From GWE2-42-39 sp034003625 (GTDB lineage: Bacteria > Bacteroidota > Bacteroidia > Bacteroidales > Prolixibacteraceae), in the NCBI GenBank assembly GCA_034003625.1, contig JAVEYG010000003.1:124001-188000 (forward strand): a stretch of 64,000 nt of DNA, read 5' to 3'. The translations under genes and the position numbers were made by a program. Of this stretch, positions 26,057-33,941 are shown piece after piece (within the stretch, counting starts at the first letter, position 1; each line of letters starts with the position of its first letter). The notes under the pieces are model-generated. The model made no database searches. It was not told the DNA's origin and saw nothing but the letters and a program-made list of their open reading frames with translations.

Positions 26057-27067
26057 ATGAAAATGAAACCGAACGAAAAGCCCGTCAAAAAGGCCATTCT
26101 GGGGATTGGGAATGCATTGGTTGATGTAATGTTCAGCCTTTCCGATGATACACTTCTTAAAGAATTTGGGTTACCCAAAGGGAGCATGACATTGGTGGAT
26201 GCAAGCTTATCGGAAAAGATCAAAAACAGGGCCGGTCATTTGCCCCGTGAAATCCATACAGGCGGTTCTGCCGCCAACACGGTTCACGGCATTGCCAAAT
26301 TAGGTGGGACGTGTGGGTATTTGGGGAAAATATCGGATGATGAATTCGGTGCGTTTTTCCGGTCGGAATTTGAGCGGGAGAATATACGTACGCATCTCTT
26401 TTACAGTACGACTGGTACCGGCAATGCAACGGCGCTGGTCAGTCCCGATTCGGAACGCACCTTTGGAACATACTTGGGGGCTGCGATGGAGCTTTCAGCC
26501 GGCGATTTGTCGGGACCGATATTTGAGGATTACGGCTATCTTCACATTGAAGGGTATTTAGTTCAGAACCACTCACTGATTGAAACGGCAGTAAAGATGG
26601 CCCGGAATGCCGGATTAAAAATTGCTCTCGACATGGCCAGTTTCAATGTGGTGGAAGCAAACCTTGGTTTTCTGAAAAAATTAGTTGCCGACTATGTTGA
26701 CATTGTCTTCGCCAACGAAGAGGAAGCCCGGTCGTTCACCGGTTTTGGGCCGGAAAAAGCGTTGTATGCCATTGCTGAAATGTGTGAAATTGCAGTGGTG
26801 AAAACCGGGGCAAAAGGTTCGCTCATCAAACGGGGCAACGAGTTGGTCAGGGTTGGGGCAATTCCGGCCAGAAGCGTTGACACCACCGGTGCAGGCGATA
26901 TTTATGCCTCCGGGTTTTTATATGCTTTAGCAGCAGGCTATCCGCTTGAGAAAGCGGGGAGATCAGGGGCGTTCCTTGCCGGGAAAGTGGTGGAAGTGAT
27001 GGGCGCAAAAATTCCGGAAGATCAATGGCCCGCTTTACGAAAAGGAGTTTCGGGAATATTAAGTTGA
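26057..27067 (+). CDS. PfkB-family carbohydrate/adenosine kinase
   Basis: A 336-residue ribokinase-fold enzyme. The N-terminal GIGNALVDVMF, the substrate-binding GGSAANTVHGIAKLGG, and the C-terminal signature DTTGAGDIYASGFLYALAAG with the catalytic aspartate (TGAGD) are complete. The arrangement resembles the adenosine-kinase-like branch widespread in Bacteroidota, but sugar or nucleoside substrate cannot be decided from sequence. It is transcribed divergently from tRNA-Asn. ATG at 26057; 26063 is an alternative. Confidence 0.92.
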   Translation: MKMKPNEKPVKKAILGIGNALVDVMFSLSDDTLLKEFGLPKGSMTLVDASLSEKIKNRAGHLPREIHTGGSAANTVHGIAKLGGTCGYLGKISDDEFGAFFRSEFERENIRTHLFYSTTGTGNATALVSPDSERTFGTYLGAAMELSAGDLSGPIFEDYGYLHIEGYLVQNHSLIETAVKMARNAGLKIALDMASFNVVEANLGFLKKLVADYVDIVFANEEEARSFTGFGPEKALYAIAEMCEIAVVKTGAKGSLIKRGNELVRVGAIPARSVDTTGAGDIYASGFLYALAAGYPLEKAGRSGAFLAGKVVEVMGAKIPEDQWPALRKGVSGILS

Positions 27068-27126
27068 ACAACATAGGAAAGCCGCTGTCCAAAAAGCATA
27101 GGCCGTGTCAACCATCAAATGTCGGT

Positions 27127-27207
27127 TTGTCATTCTGAGTGAAACGGAGAATCTTATACTTAGGGCTATTTACAACAGATGCTTCACTGCGTTCAGGATG
27201 ACAAAAT
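27127..27207. repeat. Palindromic intergenic repeat, copy 2
   Basis: Left arm 27127-27156 (TTGTCATTCTGAGTGAAACG start) and right arm 27178-27207 (ending TTCAGGATGACAAAA) form an imperfect inverted repeat. The right half is nearly identical to copy 1 over ACAACAGATGCTTCACT and the following TTCAG-ATGACAAAA. On the reverse strand it reads VILNAVKHLL, another known artefact of this repeat family. Confidence 0.75.
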
Positions 27208-27230
27208 AATGTAGACTTGACACTGGTGTA

Positions 27231-27267
27231 GGGTCATGCCGAACTTGTTTGGGGATCTCATTTTGAC
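27231..27267. repeat. Partial third repeat unit
   Basis: GGGTCATGCCGAACTTGTTT and the following GGGGATCTCATTTTGAC resemble the other common arm of such intergenic repeats (reverse reading NEIPKQVRHDP). It directly follows copy 2, so the 256-base gap between the PfkB and deoxynucleoside kinase genes is mostly repeat. Confidence 0.5.
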
Positions 27268-27323
27268 AAGAATTGCGGGTTTTATAACTTTTCGGGCGGC
27301 CCTTTTTTTTGACACACTGTTCT

Positions 27324-27938
27324 TCAGAATAGTCCGTGGATCTGGGCGTCAATTTTGTCAATCACGTTGCTTAGGTCTTCAGGGTTGGACGAGAAATCAA
27401 TTTTATCTACATCAATAATCAACAGCTTGCCGGCGTTGTACCGCTGGATCCATGCTTCGTAGCGTTCGTTCAACTGCTTGAGGTAATCGAGGCGGATCGA
27501 ATTTTCGTATTCGCGCCCCCGTTTTTGTATCTGGTTCACCAACGTGGGGACCGATGCCCGCAGGTATACCAGCAGGTCGGGGGCTTTCACTAACTTGCTC
27601 ATCAGCTGGAACAGGCTGCTGTAATTCTTATAGTCGCGGGTCGACATCAGCCCCATGGCATGCAGGTTGGGTGCAAAAATTTCGGCATCTTCATAAATTG
27701 TCCGGTCCTGGATCACGGTTTTCCCCGATTTCTGAATGTCTAACACCTGGTTGAACCGGCTGTTTAGAAAATACACCTGCAGGTTGAACGACCAGCGCTG
27801 CATGTCTTCATAAAAATCATTCAGGTACGGGTTTTCGTCGACATCTTCATAATGAGGCGTCCAGTTATAGTGTTTCGACAGTAACTCTGTCAGTGTTGTT
27901 TTTCCGGCGCCAATATTTCCGGCAAGTGCAATATGCAT
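27324..27938 (-). CDS. Deoxynucleoside kinase
   Basis: A 204-residue dNK/dGK-dCK family kinase. P-loop GNIGAGKTTL is at residues 7-16; the DRTIYEDAEIFA segment carries the ERS/DRx substrate motif, followed by YLRASVPTLVNQIQKRGREYE with the LID arginines. It phosphorylates deoxynucleosides for salvage in the cytoplasm; base preference is unclear. ATG at 27938. The GH3-family gene lies 72 bases upstream on the same strand. Confidence 0.93.
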   Translation of the reverse strand: MHIALAGNIGAGKTTLTELLSKHYNWTPHYEDVDENPYLNDFYEDMQRWSFNLQVYFLNSRFNQVLDIQKSGKTVIQDRTIYEDAEIFAPNLHAMGLMSTRDYKNYSSLFQLMSKLVKAPDLLVYLRASVPTLVNQIQKRGREYENSIRLDYLKQLNERYEAWIQRYNAGKLLIIDVDKIDFSSNPEDLSNVIDKIDAQIHGLF

Positions 27939-28010
27939 GGTTTTTCCCGATTAAAATTTGAAACTAAAGTACGAATAAAATTTTTTCAGCCCGGGTCCCT
28001 GTTGATAACT

Positions 28011-29528
28011 TTACATGGTTTCCTGGAGTTGGAGCAGTTCGTCGAGATACCTGCGGTCGTTTGCCAGACGGGGTATTTTGTTTTGTCCGCCTACCTTTCC
28101 CCGGCTTTTCATCCATTGGTAAAAAAGCCCGGGTTTGGCAATCACTAATTTGGGGCGTTCCAGCGTGATATTTTTATGCCGCTTGGCTTCGTAATCGGAA
28201 TTCAGCGTTTTCAGGGTGTGGTCGAGAACTGAGATGAAGTACTCCAAATCCTCAGGCGCTTTCTCAAATTCGATGATCCACTGGTGCGCCCCTTTCTGGT
28301 TGTCGGCCATAAAAACCGGGCCTGCCGTATATTCATGGATCACAGCGCCTGTGCGGGTGCAGGCATTGTTAATGGCATTTTCGGCATTGTCGATGATTAC
28401 CTCTTCGCCAAACGCATTGATAAAATGTTTGGTGCGCCCTGTAATTACGATTTTGTACGGGTATTTCGAGGTGAATTGGACGGTATCGCCGATCACATAC
28501 CGCCAGAGCCCGCCGTTGGTACTGATAACCAGTGCGTAATTCTTCCCGGTTTCCACCTCGTCGAGAGTAAGCATTGGCGGGTTTTCCTGATGGTAATATT
28601 CCATCGGGATAAATTCGTAATAAATCCCGTAATCGAGCATCAGCAGCATGTCTCTTTTATCCGGCTCGTCCTGAATGGCAAAGAAACCTTCCGAGGCATT
28701 ATAGGTTTCCATGTAGTGCATGTCTTTCTTCGGGATCAATTTTTCGTATTGTTCGCGGTACGGGTCAAATTTGATCCCCCCGTGGGTAAACACTTCTATG
28801 TTGGGCCATACGTCTAATATATTTTCCTTTCCGGTCACTTCGAGTACCCTTTTCAGCAAAACCAAGTACCATGAAGGGACGCCGGCAAAGCCGGTGACAT
28901 TCTCGTGCAACGAATGTTCGATGATCTTTTCCATTTTCTCCTCAAATTCGCTGATCAGCGAGATTTCGGTGGAAGGGGTGCGCAGGAATTCCGTCCAGAA
29001 GGGGATGTTTTCGATGATGATCGCCGAAAGGTCGCCATAATAGCTGTTGTTATTGAAATTGTTGATCTGGTGGCTGCCCCCCAGGGTCAGGGTTTTTCCG
29101 GTCAATAGTTTCGAATCGGGATAGTTTTTCAGGTAAATAGCGACCACGTCGCGACCTCCGCGCATGTGTATATTTTCAAGCGAGTCGTTGGAAACCGGGA
29201 TAAATTTGCTTTTCTCGGACGTAGTGCCCGACGATTTGGCAAACCATTTGGTGGTTCCCGGCCATACCACATTTTTTTCGCCCTGCATGAGCCGTTCCAC
29301 TGTGGGTTTTATGTCTTCGTAACGCTGAACAGGCAGGCGTTCCTGAAATTGTTTCTCGGAGTTGATTTCCGCAAAACCGTATTTCTGGCCCCATTCAGTG
29401 TCTTTTGCCTTGTTCAGAAGATCGAAAAATACTTCGCGCTGCGCATCGTGGGGGTGTTCCTTAAAAAGGTCGATCTGGTAAATCCGTTTAAAATTGATCC
29501 AGTTGACAATGGAATTGATGAATGGCAT
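28011..29528 (-). CDS. GH3-family acyl-acid amido synthetase-like protein
   Basis: A 505-residue member of the GH3 (auxin-responsive promoter) family in the ANL adenylating superfamily. Motif 1 is visible as AKSSGTTSEKSKFIPVS, motif 2 as METYNASEGFFAIQ, and motif 3 as LWRYVIGDTVQFTS with the C-terminal ITGRTKHFINAFGEEV. Plant GH3 enzymes conjugate amino acids to hormones; bacterial members are common in Bacteroidota but mostly uncharacterised. Length is slightly shorter than plant proteins (about 590). Located just upstream of the deoxynucleoside kinase with no obvious pathway link. ATG at 29528. Confidence 0.9.
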   Translation of the reverse strand: MPFINSIVNWINFKRIYQIDLFKEHPHDAQREVFFDLLNKAKDTEWGQKYGFAEINSEKQFQERLPVQRYEDIKPTVERLMQGEKNVVWPGTTKWFAKSSGTTSEKSKFIPVSNDSLENIHMRGGRDVVAIYLKNYPDSKLLTGKTLTLGGSHQINNFNNNSYYGDLSAIIIENIPFWTEFLRTPSTEISLISEFEEKMEKIIEHSLHENVTGFAGVPSWYLVLLKRVLEVTGKENILDVWPNIEVFTHGGIKFDPYREQYEKLIPKKDMHYMETYNASEGFFAIQDEPDKRDMLLMLDYGIYYEFIPMEYYHQENPPMLTLDEVETGKNYALVISTNGGLWRYVIGDTVQFTSKYPYKIVITGRTKHFINAFGEEVIIDNAENAINNACTRTGAVIHEYTAGPVFMADNQKGAHQWIIEFEKAPEDLEYFISVLDHTLKTLNSDYEAKRHKNITLERPKLVIAKPGLFYQWMKSRGKVGGQNKIPRLANDRRYLDELLQLQETM

Positions 29529-29665
29529 GCTGTATGGTTTTGTGTCTCCTCAAATGTATTAAAAAAAGCGCCTGCCCCGGGCTTTGCAGTATAAATATTC
29601 AGGAGGGGAACCGAATGTAACGGTATTTATTCTATTTTTACATTTATTATGTCCTCAGTGCGCGT

Positions 29666-30211
29666 ATGAATTATATCGATATTATCCTGGGAATTCTCCT
29701 TTTGCTGGCAGCCATTAACGGCTTTCGCAAAGGTTTTGTAGTGGAACTGGCTTCGTTTGCCGCTTTAATTTTAGGTATCTGGGGGGCTATCCGGTTTTCT
29801 TATATTGCCTCCGATTTCATGGTAGAACATTTCGATTTTACTTCCCGGCACCTTGGTGTAATTTCGTTCCTGATCACGTTTATCGTTATTGTTATACTGG
29901 TCCACATGGTTGGCAAGGTGGCCGATAATTTTGTAAAAGCAGCGCAGCTTGGGTTTATCAACCGCCTGGCCGGTTTGTTTTTCGGGTTTGTAAAATCGGC
30001 CCTGGTGTTGAGCGTTGTGCTGATGGTTTTCGATACGGTGGATGAAGAAATGCACATTGTTTCTCCGGAAGCAAAAGAAAATTCACGCGTATATGAACCA
30101 ATGAAAATGTTGATGCCAACTATTTTCCCCTTCGTAAAATTCTGGACCGAAGAGAGTATTTCGGATAAAGAAAAGTCAAGTGAAGGTTCCGAAGAAAAAG
30201 CGCCGGTTTAA
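29666..30211 (+). CDS. CvpA family membrane protein
   Basis: A 181-residue protein with four hydrophobic helices in the first ~125 residues (NYIDIILGILLLLAAINGFRKGF is the CvpA start) and a polar acidic tail ending in SSEGSEEKAPV. CvpA proteins are associated with colicin V production and membrane homeostasis; their molecular role is unsettled. Single gene, divergent from the GH3 gene. An ATG at 29666 gives the family's usual start. Confidence 0.88.
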   Translation: MNYIDIILGILLLLAAINGFRKGFVVELASFAALILGIWGAIRFSYIASDFMVEHFDFTSRHLGVISFLITFIVIVILVHMVGKVADNFVKAAQLGFINRLAGLFFGFVKSALVLSVVLMVFDTVDEEMHIVSPEAKENSRVYEPMKMLMPTIFPFVKFWTEESISDKEKSSEGSEEKAPV

Positions 30212-30623
30212 TTCTTTTTGGGCACTTTCTCCTTTCCCTGAAAACAAGCTGTCTTAGGGGAAACCTTTTCCCGATATTGAACCGGGACAGACAGTTTCTC
30301 CGTTACACTCAACGGAGGAGGAGAAGAGAAGGACAACAGGGATGCATACCTGTTCGTAAAAAGAGGTTGCAGGCATGAAATTACCTTTCGACGAGTTGCA
30401 ACATATACCTCCTGATTTTTTTGAACACATGTGAATATTCTTTTATATTTGAGTAAATAATGTAAACCCAAAGCAACTAAAGGTTTATGCAGGACCCCAA
30501 ATCCGGCAGATTAAATAAACCCGAAACGGGAATGAGATATATGTATAAGTAAGTTGGGCGCAAAGCTGAAAGAATTGCACTGTAACTAATTCCTTTTTGT
30601 ATTCGTCATAATGGTAAAAAAAT
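30212..30623. other. Gene-free gap at the left edge of the cassette-like array
   Basis: This 412-base stretch has no convincing coding frame; a minus-strand frame (30208-30471) lacks domain features. The one notable element is GTTGGGC at 30553-30559, which fits the integron core pattern GTTRRRY and is the exact inverse of GCCCAAC at 31781-31787 after the next gene. Composition becomes AT-rich from about 30,400 onward. Confidence 0.5.
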
Positions 30624-31772
30624 ATGAGCAAACGATTATTTTATTTAGACAATCTGAAAATCGCATTAACCTTTTTAGTTATAGTTCATCATGTAGGACA
30701 AGCTTATGGACCTACAGGAGGTTTTTGGCCTTTTATTTCAAGTGATAATGATTCAATTTCTTGGCTTGGTCGATTTTTTAGTGTTAATGCAGCTTTTTTT
30801 ATGGGTTTTTTCTTTATGATTTCTGGATATTTTTTTAGTCCATCTTACTCAAGAAAAGGTATATTTGATTACTCAAAAGACAAGTTAATACGTTTTGGAA
30901 TACCGTTATTATTTGCATACTTAATAATGGTACCAAGTGTTTTTTACTTTTATTATGTTAATTATAGTGGAAATCCTCATCTCACCTATTGGGAATACTT
31001 CAAAGAGATATTCTTAGGAGTAACTAATAAACCTGAATGGTTTAAGCCATCAATAGGATGGCCTGAGTCTAATTTTGGATTTGCACACTTGTGGTTTATA
31101 GAGCATTTGCTAATCTATTCTCTTCTTTACGGAGTAATACGACTATTGTTTTCAAAAGTCAATTTTGGTATAAAACAAATTAATCAATATGCTGTGTATT
31201 TTGTTTTACTCATTATAATCACAGCAGCATCAATTGTCGTTCGCAAAAACTATCCTATTGATAGCTGGGTTGATATTTTCGGTTTTATTACTTCTGAGCC
31301 GGCACATTTACCTCAGTATTTTGCATTATCAATCATAGGTATCATAGCATATAAATACGATCTATTCAATAACTTGAATGCTAAGTTTTGTAAGATACTT
31401 GTTGGAATAGGACTTGCAATAGTGATAATCGTATACTTTATGCCAATAATGCCCGACTTTGTAAAACGAACAATTGATAGTAACACGGAGCTATTTGAAA
31501 CAACATTGTGTATTTCGCTTTGCTTTGGATTAATTGGAGTAATGAGGGATTACGGTAATAAAACCAATGGTTTTTTAAAAATACTTTCTGCAAACTCATA
31601 TGGAGCTTATATCTTTCATTTTCCGATAGTAATATTGCTTCAATACTTATTTGATACTGTTGAAATTAACATATTGGTAAAATTTATAGTAGTTAGTATT
31701 TTATCTATATTTTCATCTTATACTTTTACAATTGGATTAAGAAAAATAGAAGTATTAAAAAAAATTATATAA
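30624..31772 (+). CDS. Acyltransferase 3 family membrane protein
   Basis: A 382-residue protein with about ten TM helices and the acyltransferase-3 N-terminus LFYLDNLKIALTFLVIVHHVGQ, where the conserved histidine follows the first helix; FMISGYFFSPSY and LWFIEHLLIYS are further family landmarks. Such enzymes transfer acyl groups to sugars or other envelope molecules at the membrane. The gene is markedly AT-rich compared with cvpA and tyrS and is followed within ten bases by a long imperfect palindrome. It is the first gene of a three-gene cassette-like array. Substrate unknown. Confidence 0.88.
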   Translation: MSKRLFYLDNLKIALTFLVIVHHVGQAYGPTGGFWPFISSDNDSISWLGRFFSVNAAFFMGFFFMISGYFFSPSYSRKGIFDYSKDKLIRFGIPLLFAYLIMVPSVFYFYYVNYSGNPHLTYWEYFKEIFLGVTNKPEWFKPSIGWPESNFGFAHLWFIEHLLIYSLLYGVIRLLFSKVNFGIKQINQYAVYFVLLIIITAASIVVRKNYPIDSWVDIFGFITSEPAHLPQYFALSIIGIIAYKYDLFNNLNAKFCKILVGIGLAIVIIVYFMPIMPDFVKRTIDSNTELFETTLCISLCFGLIGVMRDYGNKTNGFLKILSANSYGAYIFHFPIVILLQYLFDTVEINILVKFIVVSILSIFSSYTFTIGLRKIEVLKKII

Positions 31773-31780
31773 AGCTCAGC

Positions 31781-31911
31781 GCCCAACAACGGGTCATAAA
31801 ACATACTGGGTTTAGCGGTTTTCAATCGTTTCACCCCGCAGCAAAGTTTGTCACGGGTGATACATTCGTAGCTCCGCAATCCGGTACGTTTCATACCCGC
31901 GAGCGTTGGAA
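31781..31911 (+). repeat. attC-like imperfect palindrome 1
   Basis: Paired arms: CCAAC (31783-31787) with GTTGG (31905-31909), CGGGT (31790-31794) with ACCCG (31895-31899), ATAAAACATAC (31797-31806 region) with GTACGTTTCAT (31884-31894), and GCGG (31815-31818) with CCGC (31874-31877). A central loop of about 55 bases remains. It starts with GCCCAAC (R-Y-Y-Y-AAC type) and ends with GTTGGAA (core-like). No T-run, so not a simple terminator. Confidence 0.55.
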
Positions 31912-31986
31912 ACGATTATGAAATAGTCGAAAATTAGTATTAATCTTAAACATTGACTAAGACAAAAAGATCAAAAATGAATAATT

Positions 31987-32445
31987 ATGGACAATAAAAC
32001 TCTCAATCTAAAATTTAGTGGAAGAAGAGAATTAAGTTCTTCTCGAAAAAAAACAATGTATATTTATGGAATTGTGTTAATTCTTATTGGACTATTTGGA
32101 ATTTACAAATCAAATTTTGAACTGAATCCATTTTGGTATATTCTTGTTCTTGGCGGAATAATAAATGTTATTCATGGCATATTCGGAAAAGAATTGATTA
32201 AAGAAAAAAATTCCATCTCAATTAGCGAAGATGAGATTGAGTACAAAAATTCATTTAAAAGCCCCCAAAAAATAAAAATTAATAACTTACTGGATTTAAG
32301 AATTGAAACAGCAAAAGTCGAATTTGTACATAATGACCACCGAGTTGAATCCTATGACTTTTCAGTTTTTCAAAGACAGGAATTAGAGGATATTTACGGA
32401 AATTTGGAGAGGGTAAAAGCAAATCTGATTAAATACGCATGGTAA
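31987..32445 (+). CDS. Two-TM protein with PH-like C-terminus, unknown function
   Basis: A 152-residue AT-rich gene. Two hydrophobic helices (about 24-42 and 48-66) follow a basic N-terminus (FSGRRELSSSRKKT); the rest alternates short strands (SISISEDEIEYKNSF, INNLLDLRIETAKVEFV) in a pattern like bacterial PH or YdbT-type domains. No family was recognised. It is the second gene of the cassette-like array, with palindromes on both sides. ATG at 31987. Confidence 0.7.
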   Translation: MDNKTLNLKFSGRRELSSSRKKTMYIYGIVLILIGLFGIYKSNFELNPFWYILVLGGIINVIHGIFGKELIKEKNSISISEDEIEYKNSFKSPQKIKINNLLDLRIETAKVEFVHNDHRVESYDFSVFQRQELEDIYGNLERVKANLIKYAW

Positions 32446-32572
32446 CAAATTGCAAATGGCATTGCGGGGTCCGTGCGGTGTCGTTCGCTGGATTCTCGTT
32501 TCGCAGTTCAGTCCTATCGGACATGAACGCTCTTCGAAATCCGCAACGACAACTTGCAAGTGACCGTTGTAG
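32444..32572 (+). repeat. attC-like imperfect palindrome 2
   Basis: Starts inside the stop region of the preceding gene. Paired arms: ACAA (32445-32448) with TTGT (32567-32570), TTGCAA (32450-32455) with TTGCAA (32554-32559), TTGCGG (32462-32467) with CCGCAA (32541-32546), and GTCCG (32469-32473) with CGGAC (32518-32522). Sequence differs from palindrome 1, but position, length and arm order are alike. Confidence 0.5.
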
Positions 32573-32654
32573 CTCATTTTGAAAAAAGATTCAGCTCACC
32601 GATATTGCAAATTTGAGCCGTATTTAATACTTTAGTGAGCTAAATAAATTGACA

Positions 32655-33695
32655 ATGAAAAACAAAAGAGACTCCGAGATACTAAACTTTATTCTAAAAA
32701 ATAAAGAATGTTCTTCTAAAGAAATTCATGAAGGAATTTCAATTTCATTGAGTTATGCAACGGTTAAAAGGATTCTTTTAAATCTTGCTTCCGAGAATCT
32801 AATTTCAAAAATAGGACAAGGAAAAGCAACGAAATATATCATCTCTCCAACTTACGAATTAATTAAACCTGTTGACATTGAGGAATATTATAAGAAAGAG
32901 ATTGACGAAAGAATTATAAAAGAAAGTTTCAATTTTAACCTGATATGGGAAACCCTGGCAAATACAAGTCTGTTTACCGATAATGAGTTCCATAAATTAG
33001 CAGAACTTCAAAAAACCTATGAAAATAATCTTTCTCAGCTTTCAGAATTTGAATACAAAAAAGAATTGGAAAGACTTGCAATTGATTTAAGCTGGAAATC
33101 ATCCCAAATTGAAGGAAACACGTATTCACTGTTCGAAACAGAAAGGTTGCTAAAAGAAAAAGAAACTGCTTCCGGGAAAACAAAAGAAGAAGCAACAATG
33201 CTTTTAAATCATAAAGATGCAATCGATTTTATCATTGAAAATCCAGATTACTTAATTCCCCTGACAGTTTCAAAGATAGAAGATATTCACAGTATTTTAA
33301 TCAAAGAATTAGCAATCGACAGGAACATTCGAAAAAGAAGAGTAGGTATTTCCGGGACCAATTATCGTCCATTAGACAATGAATTTCAAATCAGGGAATC
33401 GTTGATAACCATGTGCGATTTGGTGAACAGCAAAAGCAATGTTTTCGAAAAAGCGCTTTTGTCACTGGTATTAATTTCTTACATCCAACCATTTGTTGAC
33501 GGGAATAAAAGGACTGCAAGAATTGTGAGTAATGCAATACTGATGAATAATAAATATTGCCCCATTTCATTCAGAACAGTTGATCCCGTGGAATATAAAA
33601 AAGCGATGTTGCTGTTTTATGAGCAGAATAACATATCTGTATTCAAAGAGATTTTTATAAATCAATTTGAATTTGCTGTGAATACCTATTTTTAA
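32655..33695 (+). CDS. Fic-domain protein with winged HTH and altered active-site motif
   Basis: A 346-residue AT-rich gene. Residues 1-65 form a winged helix (SEILNFILKNKECSSKEIHEGISIS read in parts). A Fic inhibitory-helix motif S-x3-E-G appears as SSQIEGN, and the Fic core reads YIQPFVDGNKRTAR near residue 280. The catalytic histidine of the usual HPFxxGN(G/K)R is glutamine here (codon CAA), while the phosphate-binding GNKR is kept. Fic proteins transfer AMP or other groups to target proteins; this one may be inactive as an AMP transferase or use other chemistry. ATG at 32655 preferred over a TTG at 32649. Third gene of the cassette-like array. Confidence 0.88.
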   Translation: MKNKRDSEILNFILKNKECSSKEIHEGISISLSYATVKRILLNLASENLISKIGQGKATKYIISPTYELIKPVDIEEYYKKEIDERIIKESFNFNLIWETLANTSLFTDNEFHKLAELQKTYENNLSQLSEFEYKKELERLAIDLSWKSSQIEGNTYSLFETERLLKEKETASGKTKEEATMLLNHKDAIDFIIENPDYLIPLTVSKIEDIHSILIKELAIDRNIRKRRVGISGTNYRPLDNEFQIRESLITMCDLVNSKSNVFEKALLSLVLISYIQPFVDGNKRTARIVSNAILMNNKYCPISFRTVDPVEYKKAMLLFYEQNNISVFKEIFINQFEFAVNTYF

Positions 33696-33710
33696 AAAGA
33701 TAAAAAACGA

Positions 33711-33811
33711 GCCATATTCAACAGGGATATGAGCGGTGTGCAACACCCAACCTCGCTTTCGTTACCGCTTCGCTCAAACGAATGGGTTTGTACCACGTGG
33801 TTATTAATGCC
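33711..33811 (+). repeat. attC-like imperfect palindrome 3
   Basis: Follows the Fic gene. CAACACCC (33741-33748) pairs with GGGTTTG (33784-33790) with one bulge; flanking GTG/CAC segments and the outer GCCAT...AAC (33711-33722) with GGTT...ATGCC (33799-33811) extend the symmetry. Contains GGATATGAGCGGTGTG. Ends about 130 bases before tyrS. Confidence 0.45.
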
Positions 33812-33899
33812 AACAAAAAATCCAACAGTTTTCCGGTCAAATAATTCTTAAACGGTTCAATTTGTCGGTGAATCGTGTGTGCAAACCTTTCTATTTTAA

Positions 33900-33907
33900 T
33901 ATCTTTG
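33900..33907 (+). promoter_or_regulatory. -7 box for tyrS
   Basis: TATCTTTG followed by CGGG is a perfect TAnnTTTG element 34 bases before the tyrS ATG. A clear -33 element was not found; the upstream sequence belongs to the array edge. Confidence 0.5.
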
Positions 33908-33941
33908 CGGGCACAAAAAATAAACGATTTAAGTTTCAGAA

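Noticed and set aside
27170..27361. 63-residue minus-strand frame reading VILNAVKHLL and QNEIPKQVRHDP
   Set aside because: Entirely made of repeat arms; not a gene.
30208..30471. 87-residue minus-strand frame after cvpA
   Set aside because: Overlaps the cvpA stop, low-complexity SSPPPLS stretch, no ribosome site or domain; treated as non-coding.
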